64,000 nt of DNA, taken from Rubripirellula sp. (GTDB lineage: Bacteria > Planctomycetota > Planctomycetia > Pirellulales > Pirellulaceae). The stretch spans positions 283,591 through 347,590 of the forward strand of contig JAAXJB010000039.1 in NCBI GenBank assembly GCA_012270065.1. The letters are read 5' to 3'. The notes under the pieces were generated by a model. That model had not been told where the DNA came from. It saw only the letters and a list, made by a program, of their open reading frames with translations, and made no database searches. The first letter of the stretch is position 1, and every line of letters begins with the position of its first letter. Position numbers and translations under genes: made by a program. Positions 47,907 to 57,012 of the stretch are shown here, piece after piece.

Positions 47907-48095
47907 ATGGTAACTACGCAATACTATAAAGGACAATCCACTTTGGTTCGTACCCAACAATGTGAGCGTGACTGTGGAAAGCACTTAGAATGGCATCCCA
48001 GCGACAGTATGCCCCGGTGCCCGCGACATATTCCCCGTCATATCTCCGCCAAACCGGGAACTCGATACCCCGTGCTGGCCGAGCCAAACCCTTGA
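47907..48095 (+). CDS. Small Cys/His-containing protein
   Basis: An ATG with AAGGAG exactly eight bases upstream opens a 62-codon frame. It carries CERDCGKHLEWH and MPRCPRH, with three cysteines and several histidines in zinc-ribbon-like spacing. No family is recognised. It is on the plus strand between two minus-strand genes and is too short for most callers. The ideal ribosome site is the main support. Confidence 0.45.
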   Translation: MVTTQYYKGQSTLVRTQQCERDCGKHLEWHPSDSMPRCPRHIPRHISAKPGTRYPVLAEPNP

Positions 48096-48100
48096 AGAAC

Positions 48101-49684
48101 TCAATTCTGACCTGGTTTTAATCCCAGAGTATTGATCAGTGTGTCCGTCAAGGAACTGACAGGAGCATCGGTTTCGCTGTAGCTCCACATGTTCTGCACA
48201 AGATCTGTCATCAACATCCCGCCCACGCTCAGAACAGCGAGAACCATGACAAGGGTTACACACTGCATCAGGGTGAAAGGGATCTCGTAGGCGTTGTAAC
48301 TGCCACCGCTGCCAATCGCCGAGACTGCCGAAGACTCATCCAAGCTGATGCCCTGTTCGGCACCTACATCAAGGACTTCAACGGCATCTGCTTCACTGCC
48401 AAAGACGTCTTCACCTTCAGCGTCAGCAAATTCAATTGCCTCGATCGCCTCCGATTCCTCAACTTCGATGACTTGAGAGCCACTTTCGAAATCGGGTTCA
48501 AGACTGATGCCTGACGGAGAAAGTTGAAAATCTTCGTCTGCTTGAAAGTCAACCAATGATCCACTGCCACCACCACTACTCCCGCCGTCAGACAATTCCT
48601 GCCCCAGATCGAGCGCTGAAATGCTGCTTCCGGCCAAGTCCAATGGTTCACTTTCCAGTGACAGCCCACTATCCGAAGGACTCATCAAATTGATGCCGCT
48701 GTCGCCTGCGACAGAAATATCGCTGCCGGCACCGCTGATCACGAGATCATCATCATCATCAGCAATTACGAGCTCATCGTCTGCCAAAACATCTCCCAGA
48801 CTGGATCCCAAACCGGATCCAAGTCCCGAGCCAAGAAGACTTCCACTGTCACCCGAAATCACACCGCTTCCGGATTTTTCCGTACCGAGCAGGTCCAACT
48901 CGCTCAAGACATCTGCGCCACGCGATCCCATCAGGTCCGACGGTTCATCCAAATCGCTCATGAGCTCAAGGCTGCTGACCCCACCTGACCCGACGCGTGA
49001 ACCAGCGACATCTACGTCGCTGCCGAGCACGTCCATCGCGCTGTCTTCCTCAGCGCCGATCAGTTCTTCTCCACTGTCCTCATCAGGTTCTCCAGAGGAG
49101 AAACTGAGATCACTTCCCGCCTGCAAGGTCAACTCGCTTTCAAGATCCAACATGCTACCGCTTCCTTCACCAACGCCAGCATCGGGCGCGATGACGTCAG
49201 GATGCGATTCAGAGATTTCCTTCAATTCTTCGTCAGTCACAGGGCCCGTACTGCCCGCGTTGGGATCGATCGCCAAATCAAGCTGGGCCGAGTCATGCAT
49301 GATTGCCGGATCGTTCAGCTGCAATTCAGCCGAATCTATCTCTTGCAAGTCATCAGAAACCTCGAGCTCCAAGTCACTCTCTTCTGAAACGACCTGCACA
49401 TCAGTATCAGATCCCTGTGAAGCAACGAGGTTCACATCACTTCCCAAGCCCGCAACTGGCCCGTCAGCGCCAATACCAAGGTCGCTCCCACCGTCATCAA
49501 TCAGACCGAGATCACTGCCATTGGCAATCTCGTCCGAAAGCCGGTCGATTTCAGCATCCGGGAATTTCCAACTCGCTCCATCACGAAAGCCCCGCAATTT
49601 ACCTCTGCTGCGCAAATCCACTAATTGATCGGGAGAAACTCCAAGCTTTTGAGCAGCTTCCTCTAACGACAGATAGTTGGCCAT
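48101..49684 (-). CDS. Membrane-tethered helix-turn-helix protein with Asp/Ser-rich linker
   Basis: Residues 1 to about 50 form an excisionase/MerR-type HTH (LSLEEAAQKLGVSPDQLVDL, then GKLRGFRDGASWKFPDAEID). About 400 residues of Asp, Ser, Gly and Glu with few aromatic residues follow. One or two spans near the end (FTLMQCVTLVMVLAVLSVGG) anchor it. HTH_17 domains bind DNA; a negative flexible linker between DNA binding and the membrane is unusual. It may tether DNA or be a degenerate reader. Similar architectures occur in planctomycetes, without known function. Confidence 0.72.
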   Translation of the reverse strand: MANYLSLEEAAQKLGVSPDQLVDLRSRGKLRGFRDGASWKFPDAEIDRLSDEIANGSDLGLIDDGGSDLGIGADGPVAGLGSDVNLVASQGSDTDVQVVSEESDLELEVSDDLQEIDSAELQLNDPAIMHDSAQLDLAIDPNAGSTGPVTDEELKEISESHPDVIAPDAGVGEGSGSMLDLESELTLQAGSDLSFSSGEPDEDSGEELIGAEEDSAMDVLGSDVDVAGSRVGSGGVSSLELMSDLDEPSDLMGSRGADVLSELDLLGTEKSGSGVISGDSGSLLGSGLGSGLGSSLGDVLADDELVIADDDDDLVISGAGSDISVAGDSGINLMSPSDSGLSLESEPLDLAGSSISALDLGQELSDGGSSGGGSGSLVDFQADEDFQLSPSGISLEPDFESGSQVIEVEESEAIEAIEFADAEGEDVFGSEADAVEVLDVGAEQGISLDESSAVSAIGSGGSYNAYEIPFTLMQCVTLVMVLAVLSVGGMLMTDLVQNMWSYSETDAPVSSLTDTLINTLGLKPGQN

Positions 49685-49805
49685 TCGATCTTCGGCTCCG
49701 ATAGACCCCTATCGAGTGGGGTCGTCGACTGGTAGTTGGTTACATGGAGTACTGACATATCGAGGATAGGTCAGAGTTTCCCCGCTGCAGCCAATACCCA
49801 CCCCT

Positions 49806-50231
49806 TCACCGTCGATTGATTTCACGAATTTCTTCGGGAAGTGGAGACGTGGCGTTCAACTGCAATGAAAAATCAGCATCGATTGGACGACTGCTGACAA
49901 GTCGGACCTTCCCCGACCTGTCAATATGATACACGGCCATCCAAGCTTTGCCGGTATGAACTAGCGTAATTGTCTGAGTTCCCGAATTGTCAGAATGGGA
50001 AAATCCGATCATGTCGCCCGAAGCACCCACCTTTGCCACCGTTTCGGCGAAATTCAGGTCAGAAAGTTCGGGATTGATGCGATTTCCGTCAGTCTGACGC
50101 GACGGGTCCTGGCTGACTGCCACGGTAGCGATGCCAATGACCATCAAAAGCACCAAAAAAGTGCGAATGATCCGGTTACCTGCATCACTATTCGAGACTT
50201 TTGTATTTTCGGCCATTTTAGCGTTCAGCAT
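49806..50231 (-). CDS. Small anchored or secreted hypothetical protein
   Basis: From the ATG at 50229-50231, with GGAG upstream, about 141 residues follow. One span or signal (IIRTFLVLLMVIGIATVAVS) lies near the N-terminus. The remainder includes FSHSDNSGTQTITLVHTGKA and MAVYHIDRSGKVRLVSSRPI, a beta-rich repeat-free domain. No family is recognised. It is transcribed away from the channel-like operon at 50614. Confidence 0.6.
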   Translation of the reverse strand: MLNAKMAENTKVSNSDAGNRIIRTFLVLLMVIGIATVAVSQDPSRQTDGNRINPELSDLNFAETVAKVGASGDMIGFSHSDNSGTQTITLVHTGKAWMAVYHIDRSGKVRLVSSRPIDADFSLQLNATSPLPEEIREINRR

Positions 50232-50613
50232 GACAAATGCTCCAATTCCCAGAGAATACGGGCAAATCAACCCTGTTTTTGATGCTGCGTCGCAAGCCGC
50301 AGTCGCCCTGATTGGCAGGTAACGGATGCTACGAAGATCCAATGACCAGCTGCAATATGAACTCTCTTGAAACCAACCTGGCTGGCGACATTGCCAATAC
50401 AACAGCGCATCGCATCGGAGTCATTGAGAATGGTAATTTCTGACGATTGGGTGAAGCTGCAGGGTCTTAACGGTCGATCCGACTGACATGGGGTCTTATG
50501 ACTGCGGCCGAAACCCCCTCTGTGGGAGGGTCGAGGATGGCACTCCAACCGATTCTTGCGAGTGATCGCGGCTTTACCGACCCCCGAGATTGAAACCCTG
50601 AGAGAGGTAGATC
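50232..50613. other. Divergent region before the channel operon
   Basis: About 380 bases containing the promoters of the 49806 gene and of the operon at 50614. No clear boxes or hairpins were identified. Confidence 0.35.
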
Positions 50614-52242
50614 GTGGGCATTGATGTGACGAACAAAGGTTTTGAACCCAACTTCCGGCCGTTGGAGCAAGCCGCTGAAGACAGCTCATCGCAGGTGGTC
50701 CAGACCCCAAATGCCGAAACAGCGTCCATGGCAAGCACTGCCTTGGCGGCCCTCACGGGCACGGCTTTGAATGCAGGCTTTTACTGCTTCGCTTATGCAA
50801 CCCCTTGGGAACCGCTCAAAAGGTACTTTTTAGGCCATCCGGTCGCCATTGCTGCCACGATTCTGTTTTGGTTTGCCGTGGCTGTGCTGCTAACGAAATG
50901 GCTTGACGTGCTCGCGCAGGCAAAGCAATTGCATGCGATCAGGGATGAGGACCTTTTGCCACCTGCCACGGGACAATCACCGGCTGACCGTTGGCTAACA
51001 GACAACGATGCGGGTTTTGTCTCGAGAAAATGGCTGGAAGAGTTGTGTCGATTACCTAGCGAGACTCGGCGTAACCGACTGGTGGCCCGACTGGAGGAGT
51101 TGCTGACCCGTCAATCTCAGCGTGGAACAACCAAGCATCTGGCGGATGATCTCCGAGAGCTTTCAGGCCGTGATGCCGATGTGGCGCACGACTCGCTTGG
51201 ACTTGTCCGGATCATCATCTGGGCCATTCCCATGCTTGGATTTCTGGGGACAGTGATCGGCATCACCCAGACGCTCGGCGGGCTGGACTTCGCCAACGGA
51301 AGCGCTGCTGTCGAGAATTTGAAGAGTGGTTTATATGTCGCCTTCGACACAACAGCTCTCGGCCTTGTGCTGTCGGTAATAGCCATTTTTGTCCAATTTC
51401 CGATTGAGCGTGGCGAACAGCGATTGTTGGCCGACATTGATGCTCGCGTTGGTCATCTTGTTTCGGCCAGTCTCCCGAGTGATGAAACTTCAGACAATCA
51501 AACAGCACTGATTGCAGATCTGTGTCGCGGCGTTCAGGCAGCCGTTGCTGAATCGCTGGACAACCAGACGCGTCTGTGGGCAAAAACGATTGATGAAGCC
51601 CAGCATCACTGGCAGAAAGTGCAACAGGATCATGCAAACAAGATCAGCGAAGCACTCGAACGAACACTGATTCCTGCCTTGAATCAACACTCAACCAGCA
51701 TTAGCGACTCATCAGAAAAGATTGTCGAAAACATTGTGGATGAATGCGAGCGTTGGCATGAACGCATGACAGCAAGCCATCAAGCATGCACTCAAACACA
51801 GGAGCAAATATCCCGCCAGTTGCTGGTTGATATCGAAGATCGGTTGTCTCCGGCGTTTGCTGATCACGCAGAAGCAATGCAAATCACTGCGCAAAAGACA
51901 TCACTTCACTTTGATGAGCAATGTGAACACCACGCTGTCATGTTCCGTCATCACTCCGACGAATTGAAAGGAGTCATGAACGCACTTTCCAGACAGTATG
52001 AAGCGCTTGCAGAAACTCATGGAAGCACTGCTGCCGTGACAACGCTACAAAAATCTCTCGACACCAACCTGGAAATGCTCGTTGCAGCAAACTCCGCGGT
52101 AGATCGCAACCTGTCAGCGACCGGTGCAGATACGATGGCTGATGCCATGCGAATCCTGGCTCGTGCTGTTGATGTCCTTTCCAGTCGCATGCCGAATCCC
52201 GTTCGTCCGGCTGACAGTGCTTCCTCAAGGAAGGCAGCATGA
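50614..52242 (+). CDS. MotA/TolQ/ExbB-family channel protein with long helical tail
   Basis: The 542 residues have two N-terminal spans (about 38-62 and 75-97) and a cytoplasmic loop to about 195. The conserved MotA/TolQ/ExbB pair of spans lies at about 197-220 (IIWAIPMLGFLGTVIGITQT) and 241-263 (YVAFDTTALGLVLSVIAIFV). The threonines of LGTVIG and FDTTALG are at the usual ion-path positions. After that comes a helical, Glu/Gln/His-rich tail of about 270 residues, far longer than in TolQ or ExbB. The start is a GTG with AGAGAGG upstream. The stop overlaps the next start (ATGA at 52239-52242). Ion-driven function is inferred from family. Confidence 0.85.
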   Translation: MGIDVTNKGFEPNFRPLEQAAEDSSSQVVQTPNAETASMASTALAALTGTALNAGFYCFAYATPWEPLKRYFLGHPVAIAATILFWFAVAVLLTKWLDVLAQAKQLHAIRDEDLLPPATGQSPADRWLTDNDAGFVSRKWLEELCRLPSETRRNRLVARLEELLTRQSQRGTTKHLADDLRELSGRDADVAHDSLGLVRIIIWAIPMLGFLGTVIGITQTLGGLDFANGSAAVENLKSGLYVAFDTTALGLVLSVIAIFVQFPIERGEQRLLADIDARVGHLVSASLPSDETSDNQTALIADLCRGVQAAVAESLDNQTRLWAKTIDEAQHHWQKVQQDHANKISEALERTLIPALNQHSTSISDSSEKIVENIVDECERWHERMTASHQACTQTQEQISRQLLVDIEDRLSPAFADHAEAMQITAQKTSLHFDEQCEHHAVMFRHHSDELKGVMNALSRQYEALAETHGSTAAVTTLQKSLDTNLEMLVAANSAVDRNLSATGADTMADAMRILARAVDVLSSRMPNPVRPADSASSRKAA

Positions 52243-54314
52243 GTCGGCGACAACGCAAAGGGTTATCACCGTCACTTTTCCCCTTTCTCGCGGTGCTCGT
52301 TTGCACCCTCGGCACCCTGATTCTGCTTTTGGCACTCGTGGCGCAAAACGCTACCAATGCTGCCGAACAAACCGCGAGCAATCAGCAACCGGAAAAGCCA
52401 CTTCCCCCACGCGCTGGTCTGTCAGTCAAAGCTGTTGATTCGCTGCTCAAGGAGCAAATTTTCCTTCTTGAGGAGCAGGTGTCCATTCGCGAAGAGCAAA
52501 CCAGTGAACTTGGTGAAAAACGGGATACTCTCACCTATTTCGATCAGCAGTTGGCAAACACTCGCGAAAGACTGAGACAACTCAATGACGAAATACAACG
52601 GTTAAACGATGCAGACAGAGGAGCAGAAATCGAGGAAATTGATCAGCAAATGCTCCGTACTGTTCTGGAACAGGTTGATTCGGAAAAAAAAGCAATCGCC
52701 AAATTACGTGAAGAAGTTGAGAACCAGACACCGCGGATTGTCATCGTTCCACACAAAGGGCCAAATGGGACAGACCGAACGCCGATTTACATTGAATGCA
52801 CAAGCACAGGGGTGACCATTTTCCCCGAGGGAAATCGGATAACACTTTCCCAGCTCGAGCGAGCCGCTTACTCAAGTAATCCTCTGGATGCGGCTCTGCG
52901 AACAGTCCGCCTACACACTCTGGGACAGCATAACGATGCTGTACCACCCTACCCTCTTCTGGTGGTCCGCCCTGATGGAATCGAAGCTTACGCTGCAGCT
53001 CGCAGTGCGATGCAAGACTGGGATGACCAATTTGGATATGAGTTGGTACCCACGGATGTCGAACTTGCGTACCAAAACCCTGATCCTTCACTGAAACACA
53101 AGATTGATTTGGCAATAAGCCAGGCGGTCTCCGAGCAGCAGACTCTTCACTCCCATGCCAGTAACAGCGCTCGTGGTTACGGCGGTCAGCGGCCCCAAGG
53201 GAATCCGGCTGCAACAGCAACCAGCGGACAGCATGGAAACCGGCGATTACCAATCCTCTCAGCCGCCACACTGGATCGAGAAGGTAGAGCCAGTGGATTC
53301 AGGTCACAAAACGATCCTGCGAATTCGGTTGCCGCCGGTCGACAAACGGTTTTGCCGAGCAGAGCCGGATATGGGAATTCGACCTACCCGCGACAAGCCG
53401 GTTACGGGAATCGGGCACCAGCAGGTCAACAGTGGCAAATGGACGCCGGCAATGAAGCGAGACAGTGGGCTGCCAAGATACAGTCGGCAACGCGTGACAT
53501 GGAACAGGTTTCCAAAAGTCAGGCGTTCCGGGAACGCTCGGCTGGTCTGCTCCCTCCGAACGAGGTTTCAGAACCAGAAGCAAGCGATTCAACCAACGCG
53601 ATCATTGCCGAGGAAATCTCCAAGGCCGGATCAGAAGCCGTCAGCCAAAATCACTCTCACAACCTGCCCGACACATTTCGCGATCGCACTCCGCTACGCA
53701 GTAGCTCCACTACCGGTTCGGCCCAACAATCAACTGATGCCGGTTCGGAAAACAGCGGTCAGGAATCGTCAGTTGACCAAGGGAGAGGTCAGACGGGTTC
53801 GATGAGCAGGCAGACTCTCGCAAACGGAAATGGTGGTACTCAGAACGCAGGAAGCCACACAGAATATCAAAGCAGTCAACAACTCGATCGAACCCAAGAC
53901 AAACAAAAAACAACATCAAAAAGGCTGACAGACAACCAACGCGAGCCCTTGAGTAAAGACGGCAAAGACTGGGCCTTGCCCAAACGCATGCTTGGTTTAA
54001 AAGGCAATGCCATTGTTCGGGGCATACGAGTTGAATGTCATCCGGATCATTTTGTACTGCTCGCATCAGGTGCTGCCGGGAAAACGGAAGTGTTTGGATT
54101 CACCATGGTTGGTCCGAGCCTTGAAAAGGCTACCTTGCAGCTGGCGGCAGCTATCCGTGAACGGGTTGAACGCTGGGGCCCCGCCTTGCCCGGTGGCCGC
54201 TGGGAACCACAACTGCAGATCACAATCATGCCCGACAGTGAAAACAGATACAGAGCATTGCAGGAAGTGTTTCGTGATAGCGGCATTGATATCGTCGGGA
54301 GGCTTTCGGAATGA
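52239..54314 (+). CDS. Single-span channel partner B1 with low-complexity middle
   Basis: The 691 residues start with one span (SLFPFLAVLVCTLGTLILLL, about 12-34) shaped like ExbD/MotB anchors but without an Asp inside it. A coiled coil (EEQTSELGEKRDTLTYFDQQ and following) and a globular part to about 300 come next. Then a Gln/Ser/Gly-rich disordered stretch of about 280 residues leads to a compact C-terminal domain (DWALPKRMLGLKGNAIVRGI to the end). No OmpA-like peptidoglycan-binding motif is evident. It overlaps both neighbours by four bases. Confidence 0.75.
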   Translation: MSRRQRKGLSPSLFPFLAVLVCTLGTLILLLALVAQNATNAAEQTASNQQPEKPLPPRAGLSVKAVDSLLKEQIFLLEEQVSIREEQTSELGEKRDTLTYFDQQLANTRERLRQLNDEIQRLNDADRGAEIEEIDQQMLRTVLEQVDSEKKAIAKLREEVENQTPRIVIVPHKGPNGTDRTPIYIECTSTGVTIFPEGNRITLSQLERAAYSSNPLDAALRTVRLHTLGQHNDAVPPYPLLVVRPDGIEAYAAARSAMQDWDDQFGYELVPTDVELAYQNPDPSLKHKIDLAISQAVSEQQTLHSHASNSARGYGGQRPQGNPAATATSGQHGNRRLPILSAATLDREGRASGFRSQNDPANSVAAGRQTVLPSRAGYGNSTYPRQAGYGNRAPAGQQWQMDAGNEARQWAAKIQSATRDMEQVSKSQAFRERSAGLLPPNEVSEPEASDSTNAIIAEEISKAGSEAVSQNHSHNLPDTFRDRTPLRSSSTTGSAQQSTDAGSENSGQESSVDQGRGQTGSMSRQTLANGNGGTQNAGSHTEYQSSQQLDRTQDKQKTTSKRLTDNQREPLSKDGKDWALPKRMLGLKGNAIVRGIRVECHPDHFVLLASGAAGKTEVFGFTMVGPSLEKATLQLAAAIRERVERWGPALPGGRWEPQLQITIMPDSENRYRALQEVFRDSGIDIVGRLSE

Positions 54315-55351
54315 CTCAGCATCGCAGAAAAAGAACAGCACTTGAGTTAGGTCATGATGCGTTTCTCGATATCGTCGCCAATCTGGTTGGAATTCTGATC
54401 ATTCTGGTTGTGATATTGGGAGCTCAATCAACCGCCGTCATTGAGGAAATGCAGGATCAGGTCGAACAAGAGCAAAATAGAGAATCCAAAATCGCGTCTG
54501 AAGCACAACTCTCGGAATTGGCGACTTATTCCATGCGAGCCGCCAGCGCAAAAGCGGATTCCCAACGAATCGAAAACAAGATCCGGGAATACGATGCGAA
54601 AATCAAACGTCGACAGCAGGAACGGGCAATGCTGATGGATTTGCTGGCTCAAGCAGAAAACGCATGGTCGAAGAAGAAACAGGAGTTTGATAAACAGCTA
54701 ATTGCAGATACGCAACGTGTAAACAGATTCAAATCAGCCCAAAAAGAACTGGCAAAACTCGCTGGCACAAAGAAGTACCTTGAAAACCAACCAGCGCCAG
54801 TGGTTGCCATTGATCATCTTCCAACGCCCATGGCCAAAACCGTTTTTGGCGATGAAGTCCATTTCCGACTGAAAGGAAACCGGCTTTCCATCGTGCCAAT
54901 CAATCAGCTTCTAGATGAGATTAAACGGGACTTTGAACGAATGGCCGCTGGCGCACGCAACGGACGAACCGAGGCTGCTGTTGGTCCCGTTCGTGGCTTC
55001 GTAGCCAGATATCAAATGGAAAAAGCAAGAGAGATGATTTCCAGAGGTGGTCAACTACAGATGGCGACTCGCATTCAACTCACCGGTATGACGGTCGAAC
55101 CACTACGAAGCCCACATGGACAAACGATCGATCAGATTCTCAACAGCAGCAGTGAACTGGACATTGAACTGGCTGGCCGCAACCCTGATACCACCACGAT
55201 TACCGTTTGGGTGTATCCCGACAGCTTTGCTGGATTCAGGAAACTGAAAGAGCACCTTTATGCCCGCGGATTTGCAACGGCTGCTCGCCCCCTCCCAATG
55301 GGACAGGAAATTACTGGCGGTCCACAGGGTTCGCGATCACGAGCACAGTAA
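54311..55351 (+). CDS. Single-span channel partner B2 (ExbD/MotB-like)
   Basis: The 346 residues carry the span GHDAFLDIVANLVGILIILV (about 14-34). Asp20 (in AFLDIV) sits at the start of the span, where ExbD and MotB have their ion-binding aspartate. A coiled coil (about 42-160) leads to an outer domain of about 180 residues without a known match. The ATG overlaps the B1 stop (ATGA at 54311-54314). It is the third gene of the coupled operon and the likely ion-binding partner. Confidence 0.75.
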   Translation: MTQHRRKRTALELGHDAFLDIVANLVGILIILVVILGAQSTAVIEEMQDQVEQEQNRESKIASEAQLSELATYSMRAASAKADSQRIENKIREYDAKIKRRQQERAMLMDLLAQAENAWSKKKQEFDKQLIADTQRVNRFKSAQKELAKLAGTKKYLENQPAPVVAIDHLPTPMAKTVFGDEVHFRLKGNRLSIVPINQLLDEIKRDFERMAAGARNGRTEAAVGPVRGFVARYQMEKAREMISRGGQLQMATRIQLTGMTVEPLRSPHGQTIDQILNSSSELDIELAGRNPDTTTITVWVYPDSFAGFRKLKEHLYARGFATAARPLPMGQEITGGPQGSRSRAQ

Positions 55352-55386
55352 CAAGCTGATCTTAAGTCCTACGAATCCACCGTGAA

Positions 55387-55409
55387 TAAAAACGGCTATT
55401 CCAGCCGTT
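55387..55409 (-). terminator. Probable terminator after the ROK kinase gene
   Basis: AACGGCT and AGCCGTT form a 7-bp stem with a 5-base loop. On the minus strand TTTTTA follows. It lies about 180 bases past the ROK stop and is transcribed toward the channel operon's end. Confidence 0.5.
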
Positions 55410-55587
55410 ACTGCGGAGACGCCCACGAAGCGAGCTGCAAACTCTGGCAGCAGTCTCAAACAAAATCGGGGCGAGACATCCTATCAAGTCGGAAAACTGA
55501 CATCTGGACATTTCGGTATCGGCACTCGCAACCGCTCCACCTCACTCAAACCAAACTGCTCTGCTTGATGCTGTGACCCTGGGAGGC

Positions 55588-56571
55588 TCAGGCATTTTTG
55601 GATTGTGTGATCTCCTGCTTCGCCCAGGCACACGCACCGAGCACGCCGGCATCATCACCCAATTCAGCCGCGACTACCTCAAACCGGTCACGATACACGC
55701 TCATCACACTCTTTCGAGCTGTTTCCCGCACAGTACCTACAATCAAGTCCTCCATCGCTTCAACCAGACCTCCACCAAGCACAACTTTATCAGGCGCCAG
55801 GAGGTGCACAATGTTGACGACACCCAATCCAATTGCACGGGCAGCTTCCTGCACCAGCTTCTCAACCACCTTGTCACCATTGGCGATCGAATCGGCAAGG
55901 GCTCCACTACGAATCTCTGCGAGATCCGTGCCCGTGTTTTTAGCTAAATAAGGAGCGTCTCCACGATGTGCTGCTTTGGCAGCTTCTGCAGCAATCGACA
56001 AACGACTTCCCTCCGCCTCGATGGTTCCAGGCAGTTTGTAGCCGCTGGATCTCGTACTACTGCTGATCCGGGTGTGCCCAACTTCCATGCAGCTCACACC
56101 GGCACCCTGCAAAATACGTCCCTCGTAAACGCATCCGCCCCCAACGCCGGTGCCGGGAAAAATACCAACCGCACAACGTGAATTCTTCGCCGCCCCAAAA
56201 CAGTACTCTCCAAAGACTCCAGCATCGACATCATTGATAACACGGACAGGACAATCAAACGCCTTTGTCAGGCTTTTCTCGACCTCAACATCATCCCAGC
56301 CCAGGTTTGGAGTGGTAAGGATTCGGCCCTTTGCCAAGTCAATTGGACCGGGACATCCGATTCCAATGCCAGCGAGCCTCTCTACTGCGATCTCATTTTC
56401 CTGTAGCAATCGATGAATGGTTGTGATGATTCGCTGAACGCCACTTTCAGCTCCATCTCGTCCTTTTGTCTTGCGACGCCGCCTGCCAATCACCTTCCAG
56501 TCGTTCCGGTAGGCGATGGTCAACATTTTCGTGCCACCAAGATCGAAGCCAATCCACACATCTTTTTCCAT
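55588..56571 (-). CDS. ROK-family sugar kinase lacking the zinc motif
   Basis: The 327 residues have the N-terminal ATP site IGFDLGGTKMLTIAY, VINDVDAGVFGEYCFGAAKN with the catalytic Asp, and the second phosphate loop GIFPGTGVGGGCVYEG. The expected zinc segment H-x(n)-CxCGxxGCxE is replaced by VGHTRISSSTRSSGYKLPGT, keeping the His but no cysteines. The family includes glucokinase and N-acetylmannosamine kinase. The start at 56569-56571 was preferred; a GTG three codons upstream is possible. Confidence 0.87.
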   Translation of the reverse strand: MEKDVWIGFDLGGTKMLTIAYRNDWKVIGRRRRKTKGRDGAESGVQRIITTIHRLLQENEIAVERLAGIGIGCPGPIDLAKGRILTTPNLGWDDVEVEKSLTKAFDCPVRVINDVDAGVFGEYCFGAAKNSRCAVGIFPGTGVGGGCVYEGRILQGAGVSCMEVGHTRISSSTRSSGYKLPGTIEAEGSRLSIAAEAAKAAHRGDAPYLAKNTGTDLAEIRSGALADSIANGDKVVEKLVQEAARAIGLGVVNIVHLLAPDKVVLGGGLVEAMEDLIVGTVRETARKSVMSVYRDRFEVVAAELGDDAGVLGACAWAKQEITQSKNA

Positions 56572-56580
56572 TGCAGCCAC

Positions 56581-57012
56581 TGCTTCCGTTTACCTTGGTA
56601 AAAATGATAGAAGAGCCCTGTTCGAATGCACGGCGCGACTTCCATCACAAGCTGAACGCCGGCTATCCTGTTCGCAAAGCAGACCGCAATCCTCACCTGC
56701 CTTCAACCCGTCTGAATATCCCATCCAGTCAAGGCAAGCCTGTCTTCTGTGAGATCGCAGGCAACCATTAGCTGAGGGTTTCCACCCTCAGTTTCCCCCC
56801 CAAGCCATGATATGCTTGCCCGATACGAAGTGAAGTTGTCGCATCCCTCGAGAACCCGAACCAGCCACAAGAGCATTTTTTGAAATTTTCAGTTCAATCC
56901 TGGCTAGGGTCCACAGAAATCGGCTCCCCCCATTCACAACCCAATCAGATGTTTTTTGTCGGGCCTGAAATAATCCTCCGGGGCGGCGCATCCAACTAGC
57001 ACCGGCAATGAG
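56581..57012. other. Divergent region with one hairpin
   Basis: About 430 bases between the ROK gene and the ECF sigma gene. A hairpin CTGAGGGT-TTCC-ACCCTCAG lies at 56772-56791, with TTT then C on the plus side. Promoter boxes are not clear. Confidence 0.4.

Noticed and set aside
48621..49628. 335-codon plus-strand frame antisense to the HTH protein
   Set aside because: Ser/Pro-rich shadow of the Asp/Ser-rich gene on the minus strand, with no family.
50614..55351. Zorya defence system for the channel operon
   Set aside because: Only the channel and its long tail resemble ZorA. The partners lack an OmpA-like domain, and no ZorC/ZorD-type helicase or nuclease genes are nearby.
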